Origin: Pseudomonas sp. P7548
GTDB taxonomy: Bacteria; Pseudomonadota; Gammaproteobacteria; Pseudomonadales; Pseudomonadaceae
DNA length: 38,198 nucleotides
Direction of reading: 5' to 3'
NCBI RefSeq assembly: GCF_013386585.1
Contig: NZ_JACARO010000016.1
Coordinates: 1 to 38,198 of the forward strand
Shown: one piece after another, positions 1-8,260 of the stretch
Position numbering within the stretch: position 1 is the first letter of the stretch
How the letters are laid out: the number at the start of each line of letters is the position of its first letter
Translations under genes and position numbers: made by a program
The notes under the pieces: generated by a model
Database searches by the model: none
What the model was told of the DNA's origin: nothing
Seen by the model: the letters and a program-made list of their open reading frames with translations, nothing else

Positions 1-93
1 TCCAGAATCTGCCGTCAACCCTTAATTTAATCTTTCTATCAATTTACCCAAAAGCCCCGGAAACGCTCTATATAGAAAGCACGCCCAGGAATA

Positions 94-113
94 TTGAGCA
101 ATATATTGCTCAA
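94..113. promoter_or_regulatory. Perfect 20-bp palindrome upstream of rhtA (putative operator)
   Basis: TTGAGCAATATATTGCTCAA is fully self-complementary and ends 65 bp before the rhtA start. The symmetry, AT-rich centre and position suit a dimeric regulator. The GAGCAAT/ATTGCTC arms resemble Lrp/AsnC-type sites, but the regulator is not identified in this window. A second small palindrome (CTATATAG) lies about 20 bp upstream. Confidence 0.5.
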
Positions 114-178
114 CCCTGAACACTTAAGCATCATAGCGGCTTCTGCTCCTCTACCAAGACTCCGGACGAACACCTCCA

Positions 179-1066
179 ATGACCACCTCCCCCCGCAGCC
201 TGGCTTCTGCGCTGTTTCCTGTCGGCTTGTTACTGATCGCCATGGCATCCATCCAGTCCGGCGCCTCGCTGGCCAAGAGCATGTTCCCCATCGTCGGTGC
301 CCAAGGCACCACCACCCTGCGCCTGATATTCGCCAGCGTGATCATGCTGCTTCTATTGCGCCCATGGCGCGCTAAATTGACGGCCAAGTCACTGCGCACA
401 GTGATCGTCTATGGGATGGCGTTGGGTGGAATGAACTTCCTCTTCTATATGTCCTTGCGCACGGTCCCCCTGGGTATCGCTGTGGCACTGGAATTCACCG
501 GTCCCCTCGCCGTCGCTATCTACGCTTCCCGCCGAGCAGTCGACTTTCTATGGATTGCCCTCGCAGTAGCCGGCCTACTCCTATTGATACCCACGGGAGA
601 GGCCAGCAGTGGGATCGACCTGATCGGTGCCACCTATGCGTTGGGCGCCGGTGTCTGCTGGGCACTCTACATTCTGTTCGGCCAGAAGGCCGGCAATGAC
701 AACGGCGTACAGACCGCCGCCCTCGGCGTCATGATCGCCGCCCTGTTTGTTGCGCCCATCGGAATCGTGCACGCCGGCTCAGCGTTGCTCACACCCGCCC
801 TCATTCCCATCGCCATTGGCGTCGCCATTCTGTCAACCGCCCTGCCCTACACCCTGGAGATGGTTGCCCTCACCCGTCTTCCTGCGCGTACCTTCGGCAC
901 CCTGATGAGCATCGAACCCGCATTCGGCGCCCTCTCTGGTCTTTTCTTCCTGCAAGAACATTTGTCCTTTGCACAATGGATGGCCATCACCTGCATCATT
1001 CTGGCATCCGTAGGTGCCACCCTGACAATGCGCAACGAATCCAAACCACTGGTGCCGGCAGATTAA
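179..1066 (+). CDS. rhtA: Threonine/homoserine exporter RhtA (EamA/DMT family)
   Basis: Inner-membrane exporter of the drug/metabolite transporter superfamily. The family effluxes threonine, homoserine and related amino acids. At 295 residues it has the length of E. coli RhtA and shares its landmark stretches: MASIQSGASLAKSMFP near the N-terminus, VPLGIAVALEFTGPLAV near residue 100, and ALTRLPARTFGTLMSIEP near 235. About ten hydrophobic segments form two EamA halves. The ATG at 179 is used because the family similarity begins within a few residues of it. The gene stands alone, and its promoter region carries a perfect 20-bp palindrome at 94-113. The family assignment is firm; the exact substrate is by homology. 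Confidence 0.9.
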   Translation: MTTSPRSLASALFPVGLLLIAMASIQSGASLAKSMFPIVGAQGTTTLRLIFASVIMLLLLRPWRAKLTAKSLRTVIVYGMALGGMNFLFYMSLRTVPLGIAVALEFTGPLAVAIYASRRAVDFLWIALAVAGLLLLIPTGEASSGIDLIGATYALGAGVCWALYILFGQKAGNDNGVQTAALGVMIAALFVAPIGIVHAGSALLTPALIPIAIGVAILSTALPYTLEMVALTRLPARTFGTLMSIEPAFGALSGLFFLQEHLSFAQWMAITCIILASVGATLTMRNESKPLVPAD

Positions 1067-1233
1067 TCATCTTTAAAAGTAGCTCTAGTATTTGCCGTTC
1101 ATTTAGGCCATGTTTATGTCGTAAACGAATGTCATTCATGGAGAATTTCGACAAGGACAGCACGAACGCTACACTCGAGAGCGAGTAGAGCCTGCTTCCG
1201 GCGTTTTTTGCGAAGCGGCTATTAAGGATAGGA

Positions 1234-1515
1234 ATGAAGCGAATTTTGATACTGTTAATGGTCGTGGCCATGGCTGGCTGTGCCGCGACCACCAAGACAG
1301 AAGTGAAACGGGGCAAAAAAGGGCTGCATATCAACTGTTCCGGCCTGTCCTCCTCCTGGGATCAGTGCTACACCAGTGCAACCAATTCATGTGGCGCCAA
1401 GGGCTACCGCGTTATCGCCAAGTCCGGTGACAATTCGGAAGAGCCTGGGGACTACCCTTTCGGCCTCAACCCAGCCGGCTATACCAGCCGTAGCATGATC
1501 GTCATCTGCAAATAA
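1234..1515 (+). CDS. Small putative lipoprotein of unknown function
   Basis: A 93-residue protein with a lipoprotein signal: positively charged MKR, a hydrophobic stretch and the lipobox MAGC at about residues 13-16, so the mature protein would start at Cys16. The mature part holds four further cysteines (near residues 35, 45, 53 and 92), which could form disulfides in the periplasm. A ribosome-binding site (AAGGAT) precedes the ATG by a few bases, supporting this start. It does not belong to a family I can name. It is followed by a hairpin at 1521-1545 and looks monocistronic. Confidence 0.75.
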   Translation: MKRILILLMVVAMAGCAATTKTEVKRGKKGLHINCSGLSSSWDQCYTSATNSCGAKGYRVIAKSGDNSEEPGDYPFGLNPAGYTSRSMIVICK

Positions 1516-1520
1516 GCGCT

Positions 1521-1553
1521 CGAGCAGTCTTTCGCTGACTGCTCGCATTCATT
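1521..1553 (+). terminator. Hairpin after the small lipoprotein gene
   Basis: CGAGCAGTC and GACTGCTCG (9-bp arms, 7-nt loop) lie 6 bp after the stop codon and are followed by a T-rich but interrupted tract. It is a plausible intrinsic terminator for the gene ending at 1515. Confidence 0.55.
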
Positions 1554-1625
1554 TATTCAATCCATTCCGGCATTCCCAGCGCGGCGTCTAGACTCCTGCT
1601 CGATAATCGAGCCAAAGGAGTCCCC

Positions 1626-2357
1626 ATGACACACAACAAGAAAATCGTATTGGTAGTGGGTGCCGGTGACGCCACGGGTGGCGCCATCGCCAAACGCTTC
1701 GCGCGCGAGGGTTATGTGGCCTGCGTCACCCGTCGCAGCGCTGACAAATTGCAGCCCCTGGTCGACAGCATCCAGTCAGCGGGCGGCGAAGCCCACGGCT
1801 TTGCCTGTGATGCGCGCAAGGAAGACGATGTTATCGCGCTCATCGAACAGATCGAGACCCAGTTAGGCCCCATCGAAGCCTTCGTCTTCAACATCGGCGC
1901 CAACGTGCCGTGCAGCATCCTCGAAGAAACCGCCCGCAAGTATTTCAAGATTTGGGAAATGGCCTGTTTTTCAGGCTTCCTGAATGCGCGGGAAGCGGCC
2001 AAGCGCATGGTCACCCGTAACCGCGGCACTATCCTGTTCACAGGTGCCACCGCAGGTTTACGCGGGGCTGCAGGTTTCGCCGCGTTCGCCGGCGCCAAGC
2101 ACGGTATCCGCGCCTTGGCGCAAAGCATGGCGCGAGAACTCGGGCCCAGGAACATCCACGTCGCTCACGTGGTGGTCGACGGCGCCATCGACACCGACTT
2201 CATTCGCGACAATTTCCCGCAGAAATACGCCCTTAAAGATCAGGATGGCATCCTCAACCCCGACCACATCGCCGACAACTACTGGTACCTGCACAGCCAG
2301 CCACGCGACGCCTGGACCTTTGAATTGGACCTGCGCCCCTGGAACGAACCCTGGTAA
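1626..2357 (+). CDS. SDR-family protein with non-classical active site
   Basis: A 243-residue Rossmann-fold protein of the short-chain dehydrogenase/reductase superfamily, expected to be cytosolic and to bind NAD(P). The nucleotide-binding glycine motif is GAGDATGGA at residues 12-20, the NIGA structural motif is at 89-92, and Lys158 is in the usual active-site position. The classical catalytic Tyr is replaced by Phe154 (context AAFAGAK), and the usual Ser position is Ala141 (context FTGATAG). The same pattern occurs in a recognisable proteobacterial SDR subgroup, so it is unlikely to be a sequencing error. An ATG preceded by AAAGGAG supports the start. Only 33 bp separate it from the next gene, so the two are probably one operon. 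The substrate is unknown. Confidence 0.85.
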   Translation: MTHNKKIVLVVGAGDATGGAIAKRFAREGYVACVTRRSADKLQPLVDSIQSAGGEAHGFACDARKEDDVIALIEQIETQLGPIEAFVFNIGANVPCSILEETARKYFKIWEMACFSGFLNAREAAKRMVTRNRGTILFTGATAGLRGAAGFAAFAGAKHGIRALAQSMARELGPRNIHVAHVVVDGAIDTDFIRDNFPQKYALKDQDGILNPDHIADNYWYLHSQPRDAWTFELDLRPWNEPW

Positions 2358-2390
2358 ACACCCCATAACAATAAGCAGCGAGCACCGACC

Positions 2391-2981
2391 ATGAGTAAAA
2401 CCCTGGAATTCTTCTTCGACCTCGGCAGCCCCGCCACCTACCTGGCCTACACCCAATTGCCTGCGCTGTGTGCCGACACCGGCGCGCAACTGATCTATCA
2501 ACCCATGTTATTGGGCGGTGTATTCAAAGCCACCGGCAATGCCTCGCCCATCACCGTTCCCGCCAAGGGCCGCTACATGTTCGATGACCTGGCGCGCTAT
2601 GCCCAGCGCTACAAGGTGCCCCTCAAGTTCAACCCGCACTTCCCCATCAACACCCTGGTGCTGATGCGGGCCGTCACCGGCGTCCAGATGCACCAACCAG
2701 AACGCTTCCTCGACTTTATTGATTGCCTGTTCAGAGCCCTGTGGGTAGAAGGCCGCCACCTGGGTGACCCAGCAGTGGTCGCGCAAGTACTAACCGAACA
2801 GGGCTTTGATCCGGAGCAGGTCCTAGCCCTGGCCAACGATGAAACCGTAAAGGCCGCACTCAAGGACAAGACCGAACAAGCCGTGCAGCGCGGCGTCTTC
2901 GGCGCACCCAGCCTGTTTGTAGGCAACCGGCTGTTCTTCGGTCAGGACCGTCTGGATTTTGTGCGCGAAGCCCTGCGCTAG
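2391..2981 (+). CDS. DsbA-fold 2-hydroxychromene-2-carboxylate isomerase family protein (kappa GST-like)
   Basis: A 196-residue thioredoxin-fold protein of the DSBA/kappa-GST family that includes HCCA isomerases of naphthalene degradation. The N-terminal strand and the glutathione-interacting Ser are in FFFDLGSPATYLA (Ser13). The C-terminal family signature is GVFGAPSLFVG followed by RLFFGQDRLDFV near residues 165-190. Members act on glutathione adducts or isomerise aromatic ring-cleavage products. No aromatic-degradation genes are nearby, so the substrate is open. It follows the SDR gene by 33 bp and probably shares its transcript. The 3' end overlaps the convergent oxidoreductase gene by 4 bp, the two stop codons sharing the palindrome CTAG. 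Confidence 0.85.
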   Translation: MSKTLEFFFDLGSPATYLAYTQLPALCADTGAQLIYQPMLLGGVFKATGNASPITVPAKGRYMFDDLARYAQRYKVPLKFNPHFPINTLVLMRAVTGVQMHQPERFLDFIDCLFRALWVEGRHLGDPAVVAQVLTEQGFDPEQVLALANDETVKAALKDKTEQAVQRGVFGAPSLFVGNRLFFGQDRLDFVREALR

Positions 2982-3973
2982 ATCTCGATCGCCAAGCGTC
3001 CTTGAGCGCCGCTTGCGAGCAAATCGTAAGCGGCATTGGCAGTCAGCAGGTCGAAATGATGAGGGTCCATGATCGGCTTCAGCTTGCCGGCGTTGATCAA
3101 GCGGGCCGCCTTGGCCAGTATCTGCCCATGGTGCTCGCGGCCCTTGCCCGTCAACAACGGCAACAACGTAAAGACACCCGAGTAGGTCGCCCCACGGAAC
3201 GACAACGGTGCCAGGCTATGCTGCCCCCAACCAAGGCAGCTCACCACATGGCCGTGATAGGTCTTGGCCGCTCGAAACGAGGCATCCAGCGTCGCGCCCC
3301 CAACGGTGTCATACACAATGTCGAACCCCTCACCCTCGGTGTAGAGCGCCACATACGCTTCCACCGTGTGTTGCTGATAGTCGATAAAGGTGGCGCCCAA
3401 CCCTTCAATGGTCGCCCGGTGTTTCGCAGACCCCGTCGCGTAAACATCCGCGCCATAAGCCAGAGCCAATTGCACCGCGACATGCCCTACACCCCCCGCA
3501 CCACCTTGAATCAAGACTTTTTGCCCAGGGCCTACATGAGCACGGTCAACCAAGCCTTCCCAGGCAGTAATCAGCACCAGCGGCAATACGGCGGCTTCAC
3601 GCATCCCCAGGGACGCGGGTTTTCGCGCCAACAAACGCGCATCGACCACCGCGTATTCAGCCAACGCGCCTTGCGCACCGCCAATCCCTGCCCCTAACGC
3701 GTAAACCTCATCGCCCACCTGCCATTCACCCGCCAACGCACCTATCGCTTCGACAGTCCCCGCCAGGTCCATGCCGAGGATCGCCGGCAGCGGTTGTTGA
3801 GCATGTGCCGCCTGGCCTGCGCGAACTTTCGCATCCAAAGGGTTGAGGCCGACGGCGTGTATACGCACCAGCACCTGCCCAGCGCCCGCCACCGGCTTGG
3901 CGATGGCTGTCAGGCGAAAAGGTGCGTCGACGGTGTCCACCACCAGCGCCTGCATTTCAGTCGTATCGGTCAT
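2978..3973 (-). CDS. Zinc-independent quinone oxidoreductase (MDR superfamily)
   Basis: A 331-residue medium-chain dehydrogenase/reductase of the quinone-reductase branch. An N-terminal GroES-like domain (VGLNPLDAKVRAG, then ILGMDLAGTVEAIG around residues 65-78) precedes a Rossmann domain with the dinucleotide motif GGAGGVGHVAVQLA near residues 156-170. The catalytic-zinc and structural-zinc cysteine clusters of alcohol dehydrogenases are absent, as expected for NADPH:quinone reductases. The gene is divergent from the LysR gene that begins about 100 bp away. That is the classic arrangement for a LysR-controlled quinone or electrophile reductase, though this regulation is inferred. Confidence 0.85.
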   Translation of the reverse strand: MTDTTEMQALVVDTVDAPFRLTAIAKPVAGAGQVLVRIHAVGLNPLDAKVRAGQAAHAQQPLPAILGMDLAGTVEAIGALAGEWQVGDEVYALGAGIGGAQGALAEYAVVDARLLARKPASLGMREAAVLPLVLITAWEGLVDRAHVGPGQKVLIQGGAGGVGHVAVQLALAYGADVYATGSAKHRATIEGLGATFIDYQQHTVEAYVALYTEGEGFDIVYDTVGGATLDASFRAAKTYHGHVVSCLGWGQHSLAPLSFRGATYSGVFTLLPLLTGKGREHHGQILAKAARLINAGKLKPIMDPHHFDLLTANAAYDLLASGAQGRLAIEI

Positions 3974-4087
3974 TTCGGCAATCTCGGTTCATTGAAAGTG
4001 AAGCCAATGATCCACCCGCCCACTCATGCCGATAAGACGCCAACCCGCTATAGTACCCATGCGCAAATGGCATGAATGGACCGCATC

Positions 4088-4996
4088 ATGGACAAACTCA
4101 ACGCGATGGCGATTTTTGTTCGAGTGATCGAACGCGGCAGCTTTTCCGCCGTCGCCCGGGAACTGCAGACCACCCAGCCCACCATCAGCAAAGTGCTGCG
4201 TGCCCTGGAACAGGAACTGGGCGGCAAGCTGATCTCCCGCAGCACCCGCCACCTGTCCCTGACCGACGAAGGTCAGCGGTACTACAGCCATTGCCGAGAA
4301 ATCCTCGCCGCCGTGGACGCCGCCGAACACAGCTTCCAGACAGGCAAGGAAAGCATCGCCGGCCCCCTGCGCATCGGTTCGTCCGTGAGCTTTGGCCACC
4401 TGCATATCGCCTCGCGGTTGAGCGGTTTCCTGCAGCAATACCCCGATGTACACGTTGACCTGCAACTCAGCGATCAACTGCAAGACCTGGTCAGTGAAGG
4501 CCTGGACGTGACCCTGCGCATTGGCGAGCTGCGCGACAGCGGCTTGATCGCCCGGCAAATCGGCACCACCCACCGTGTCACCCTGGCCAGCCCGGCCTAC
4601 CTGGCCCGGCATCCGGCCCCGCACACACCGCAGGATCTCGCCCAGCACAATTGCCTGCTCTTCAACCTGTTGAGCAGCCAAAACCAGTGGACCTACGAAA
4701 AAGAGGGTAAGCGACACACCGTGCGCATCACCGGCAACGCCCAGAGCAATAACTCTGAAGCGGTGCGGGAGATGGTGTTGACGGGGCTAGGCGTTGCGCT
4801 TTCGCCCCTGTGGCTGTTCTACGATGACCTGAAAGCCGGCCGCGTGGTGGCGCTGTTGCAGGACTACACCCCACAGTCGCTGCCGATCCATGCGGTGTCG
4901 GCACCCAATCGCCGCCAGTCGGCCCGGGTCAAGGCGTTCGTCGACTACCTGGCCGACGCCCTGGCTCAGGCCCCCGAGCTGCAAGCGATCAGATAG
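4088..4996 (+). CDS. LysR-family transcriptional regulator
   Basis: A 302-residue LysR-type regulator. The N-terminal winged helix-turn-helix is clear (FVRVIERGSFSAVARELQTTQPTISKVLRALE). The remainder is the type-2 periplasmic-binding-like effector domain of the CrgA/AaeR-like subgroup (GPLRIGSSVSFG at the linker end). MDKLNAMAIF is the usual start of such proteins and is used here. An in-frame ATG at 4076 would add four residues. A good -10 (TATAGT) lies at about 4050. It is divergent from the quinone oxidoreductase gene, its likely target. The stop overlaps the convergent aminopeptidase gene by 8 bp. Confidence 0.88.
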   Translation: MDKLNAMAIFVRVIERGSFSAVARELQTTQPTISKVLRALEQELGGKLISRSTRHLSLTDEGQRYYSHCREILAAVDAAEHSFQTGKESIAGPLRIGSSVSFGHLHIASRLSGFLQQYPDVHVDLQLSDQLQDLVSEGLDVTLRIGELRDSGLIARQIGTTHRVTLASPAYLARHPAPHTPQDLAQHNCLLFNLLSSQNQWTYEKEGKRHTVRITGNAQSNNSEAVREMVLTGLGVALSPLWLFYDDLKAGRVVALLQDYTPQSLPIHAVSAPNRRQSARVKAFVDYLADALAQAPELQAIR

Positions 4997-6797
4997 CCGC
5001 CGTGCGCACCTGCAACCACTCAAGCGCCGCGCCACTGAGCAACGGGCTCAGGCGCTCACACACCTCTGCGTGATAGGCGTTGAACCACTCGCGCTCTTCC
5101 ACCGTCAGCAACGATGGCTCCAGGCAACGGGTATCAATCGGGCACAAGGTCAGGGTTTCAAACTTGAGGAACTCGCCAAACTCCGTCTTGCCCGCTTCAC
5201 GGTTCAGCACCAGGTTCTCGATACGCACACCCCAACGGCCTGGGCGATAAGTCCCCGGTTCGATCGACGTGATCATCCCCGCCTGCATCGCGGTTTGTGG
5301 CGCAGTCGCTGCCTGATAGGCGATCACTTGCGGACCTTCATGCACATTGAGGAAATAGCCTACGCCGTGCCCGGTGCCGTGACCGTAGTCCACGCCTTCG
5401 GCCCAGATCGGTGCGCGCGCAATCGAATCGAGCAAGGGCGACAGAATGCCTTTGGGGAAATGCGCACGGGACAAGGCAATCACGCCTTTCAGCACGCGTG
5501 TGCAGTCGCGTTTCTGCTCCTCGCTCGGCGTACCGATAGGCACCATCCGCGTGATGTCGGTGGTGCCCCCCAAGTACTGGCCACCCGAATCGATCAGCAA
5601 CAAGCCGTCACCTTCGATCACCGCGTGCTCTTCTTCGGTTGCGTGGTAGTGCGGCATCGCACCATTGGCGTTGTACGCCGCAATCGTGTTGAAACTCAAC
5701 GACACATAACCCGGGCGACGGGTACGGGCTGCGGTCAGGTGTTCATCAATGGTCAGCTCGGTGATACGTTCGCGGCCCACCGCGCCGTCCAGCCAGGCGA
5801 AGAACTCGCACAGGGCTGCGCCATCCTGCTCCATGGCCTGGCGGATGTGTTCCGCGTCAGCCAGGCTCTTGCGCGACTTGGCCAGCGTGGTCGGGTTCAG
5901 CCCTTCAATCAGTTTCACCCCTGCGTCAAGGTTTTCCAGCAAGCCTGTGGTGACGCGAGCGGGATCAACCTGCAGGCTCACGCCCGACGGCACAGCGCGC
6001 AGCGCATCGGCCACTTCACTGTAATCGCGCAGGGTGACGCCGTCTTGCTCAAGCACGGCACGCAGTTCGGCATCGACCTTGCTCAGCGCCACAAACAGCG
6101 TGGCCTGCTGTTGATTGACCAACGCGAACGACACGAACACCGGGTTGAACGACACATCACCGCCACGCAGGTTGAACAGCCAGGCGATGTCATCCAGGGT
6201 GGCGATGAAATGCCAATCGGCGCCCTTCTCTTTCAAACTCGCCCGCAAGGCAGCGAGTTTTTCTCCGCGGCTGACGGTGGCCTGCGGCGGCAAGTGCTGG
6301 TAGATCGGTTGGTTCGGCAATGCCGGGCGGTCCTGCCACACTTCATCAAGCAGGTCGATATCAGTGCGTAAACGCGCGCCACGTTCCGCCAGTTTGGCCC
6401 CCAGGGTACGTGCCGACGCCACCGCCATCACTGCGCCATCCACTGCCACCACACCGCCTTCCGGGGTCTGCTCTGCCAGCCATTCCAGCGGGCCAGGTTG
6501 GCCCGGCTGCAATTTCACCAGCTCGATGCCACTGCCCTTAAGTTCCTTGGTCGCCTGCTCCCAATACCGGCTATCGGCCCAGACACCGGCGAAATCGGCG
6601 GTGACAATCAATGTCCCCACCGAACCGTGGAACCCCGACAACCATTGGCGCCCCTGCCAGTAACCCGGCAGGTATTCCGACAAATGCGGGTCCGCCGACG
6701 GCACCAGCAGGGCGTGGACGCCCTCGCGGCTCATCAGTTCGCGGGTATGCGCCAAGCGCTGGGGAACCGTTCCATGGGTCAAAGGCTGCGTACTCAT
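4989..6797 (-). CDS. Xaa-Pro aminopeptidase (aminopeptidase P, M24B)
   Basis: A 602-residue metallopeptidase of the long aminopeptidase P type, close in length to eukaryotic XPNPEP1 and longer than E. coli PepP. It removes N-terminal residues preceding proline. Two creatinase-like N-terminal domains precede the pita-bread catalytic domain. The dinuclear-metal ligands are visible in the last third: two Asp in LLIDSGGQYLGGTTDITR, His in GHGTGHGVGYFLNVHEGP, Glu in ITSIEPGTY and Glu in VRIENLVL. No signal peptide, so cytosolic. An AGGAG sequence precedes the ATG. It lies 49 bp downstream of the cysteine desulfurase gene on the same strand and may be co-transcribed. Confidence 0.92.
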   Translation of the reverse strand: MSTQPLTHGTVPQRLAHTRELMSREGVHALLVPSADPHLSEYLPGYWQGRQWLSGFHGSVGTLIVTADFAGVWADSRYWEQATKELKGSGIELVKLQPGQPGPLEWLAEQTPEGGVVAVDGAVMAVASARTLGAKLAERGARLRTDIDLLDEVWQDRPALPNQPIYQHLPPQATVSRGEKLAALRASLKEKGADWHFIATLDDIAWLFNLRGGDVSFNPVFVSFALVNQQQATLFVALSKVDAELRAVLEQDGVTLRDYSEVADALRAVPSGVSLQVDPARVTTGLLENLDAGVKLIEGLNPTTLAKSRKSLADAEHIRQAMEQDGAALCEFFAWLDGAVGRERITELTIDEHLTAARTRRPGYVSLSFNTIAAYNANGAMPHYHATEEEHAVIEGDGLLLIDSGGQYLGGTTDITRMVPIGTPSEEQKRDCTRVLKGVIALSRAHFPKGILSPLLDSIARAPIWAEGVDYGHGTGHGVGYFLNVHEGPQVIAYQAATAPQTAMQAGMITSIEPGTYRPGRWGVRIENLVLNREAGKTEFGEFLKFETLTLCPIDTRCLEPSLLTVEEREWFNAYHAEVCERLSPLLSGAALEWLQVRTAAI

Positions 6798-6846
6798 TGT
6801 GTCTCCTGCTAACCACGAATAATTGTTATGTGTTGCGATTGGAAAT

Positions 6847-8007
6847 TCAGACCGCCCAGAACGCTGGTGCAGTGGCGAGGGCCGCCTTGATCAGTTGTAC
6901 CGCCTGATCGATATCCTGCTCGGTAGTGAACCGCCCCAGGCTCAGGCGAATGGTGCGCCCAGCGCTGCGGGCATCGTGGCCCAGGGCCAGAAGCACGTGG
7001 GACGGCGCATTGCTGGCCGAATTGCAGGCCGACGTGGCCGAAAAGGCAATCCCTGCGCTCAACGCAGCGGGGTTGAACTCACCCTCGTCGAACGTAAGGC
7101 TCAAGGTATGGGGAATACGTTGGGTGAGGCTGCCATTCAAGCGCACGCCTGCGACGGACTCTAACTGATCCAGCAAGCGTTGACGCAGGGCGACAATCGC
7201 GACCTTCTCCTCGACAAACGCCTGTGCCGCCAGGGCAAACGCGGTGCCCATGCCGGCAATCTGATGCGTCGCCAGGGTGCCGGAACGCAAACCGCCTTCG
7301 TGGCCACCGCCGTGAATCTGCGCCAGCACCTTCTGCTGCGCCCGCGGCCCGACGTACAGCGCGCCAATGCCTTTGGGGCCATACACCTTGTGTGCAGAAA
7401 ACGACATCAGGTCCACCGGCCACTCGGCCAGGTCGATCGCCACCTTGCCTGCCCCCTGCGCGGCATCCACATGCAGCAGCGCGCCATGCTCACGCACCCG
7501 CGCACCGATGGCCGGGATATCGTTCAGGGTGCCCAATTCATTGTTGACCAACATCAGCGACACCAGGAAGGTGTCTTCACGCAGTGCTTCGCTCACAGCC
7601 TCGGCACTGATCAAGCCTTCGGCATCCGGCACCAGGTAGGTCACGGCCACGCCGGCTTCCTGCAACTGCCGCGCGGTGTCCAGGGTTGCCTTGTGCTCGA
7701 TCTGGCTGGTGATGACATGCCCACCCGCCACACCGCGTGCCTGGGCCACGCCCTTGATGGCAAGGTTATTGGATTCGGTCGCGCCGGAGGTCCAGACGAT
7801 CTGCTCAGCCTGGGCCCCCACCAGCTCGGCCACCTGGCGACGCGCCTGCTCGACCGTTTGCCGGGCCGCCTGGCCAAACGCATGGGAGCTGGACGCAGGG
7901 TTGCCGAAATTGGCATTGAAACCCAGGCACTCGACCATCACCTGGATAACCCGCTCATCCACCGGGGTGGTGGCGGCGTAGTCGAAATACAACGGACGTT
8001 TATTCAT
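6847..8007 (-). CDS. Cysteine desulfurase (NifS/IscS family), orphan copy
   Basis: A 386-residue PLP enzyme of the class V aminotransferase fold that removes sulfur from cysteine as an enzyme persulfide. Visible landmarks are the N-terminal LYFDYAATTPVD, the PLP-binding Lys207 in SFSAHKVYGPKG, and the catalytic Cys328 in a SATSACNSASNAPSHVL loop equivalent to the IscS loop. The start at 8007 is chosen because family similarity begins at MNKRPLYFDYA; the open frame runs 21 codons further upstream without similarity. It is an orphan: iscR, iscU, hscA and fdx, which accompany housekeeping iscS, are absent. It may be a second copy supplying sulfur for a special purpose. The gene downstream is aminopeptidase P. 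Confidence 0.9.
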   Translation of the reverse strand: MNKRPLYFDYAATTPVDERVIQVMVECLGFNANFGNPASSSHAFGQAARQTVEQARRQVAELVGAQAEQIVWTSGATESNNLAIKGVAQARGVAGGHVITSQIEHKATLDTARQLQEAGVAVTYLVPDAEGLISAEAVSEALREDTFLVSLMLVNNELGTLNDIPAIGARVREHGALLHVDAAQGAGKVAIDLAEWPVDLMSFSAHKVYGPKGIGALYVGPRAQQKVLAQIHGGGHEGGLRSGTLATHQIAGMGTAFALAAQAFVEEKVAIVALRQRLLDQLESVAGVRLNGSLTQRIPHTLSLTFDEGEFNPAALSAGIAFSATSACNSASNAPSHVLLALGHDARSAGRTIRLSLGRFTTEQDIDQAVQLIKAALATAPAFWAV

Positions 8008-8199
8008 GACGTTAAAGACTCGCAGAGCATGTCCCGAGAGTAACGCTCCCAGGGGCATCGACCAGAACAAGGGCCGTCAGGTTTACCCGACTGGATGCCA
8101 TAAAAGAAAGACCAGGTTATCGCGGATAGGCGTAGGAACGTTCCTGATTTTCAGCTTAACAGCCTGAACGCTGGGGCCGTTAGAACGATTGGGCCTAAA

Positions 8200-8242
8200 T
8201 AAAAAAAGCCGAAAAGTCGTTCCCACGGACTTTCCGGCATTT
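8200..8242 (-). terminator. Strong intrinsic terminator of the DUF1552/DUF1592 operon
   Basis: Read on the minus strand, GCCGGAAAGTCCG and an imperfectly complementary ACGACTTTTCGGC form a stem around a short loop, followed directly by seven T residues. It begins about 20 bp after the stop codon of the DUF1552 gene. The flanking 8008-8199 holds no gene I can support and presumably contains the promoter of the cysteine desulfurase gene. Confidence 0.85.
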
Positions 8243-8260
8243 TGTCGTGTTTGCGGCGAT

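Noticed and set aside
4890..6371. 493-codon plus-strand frame antisense to aminopeptidase P
   Set aside because: Aminopeptidase P has all metal ligands in the minus frame, and no motif supports the plus frame.
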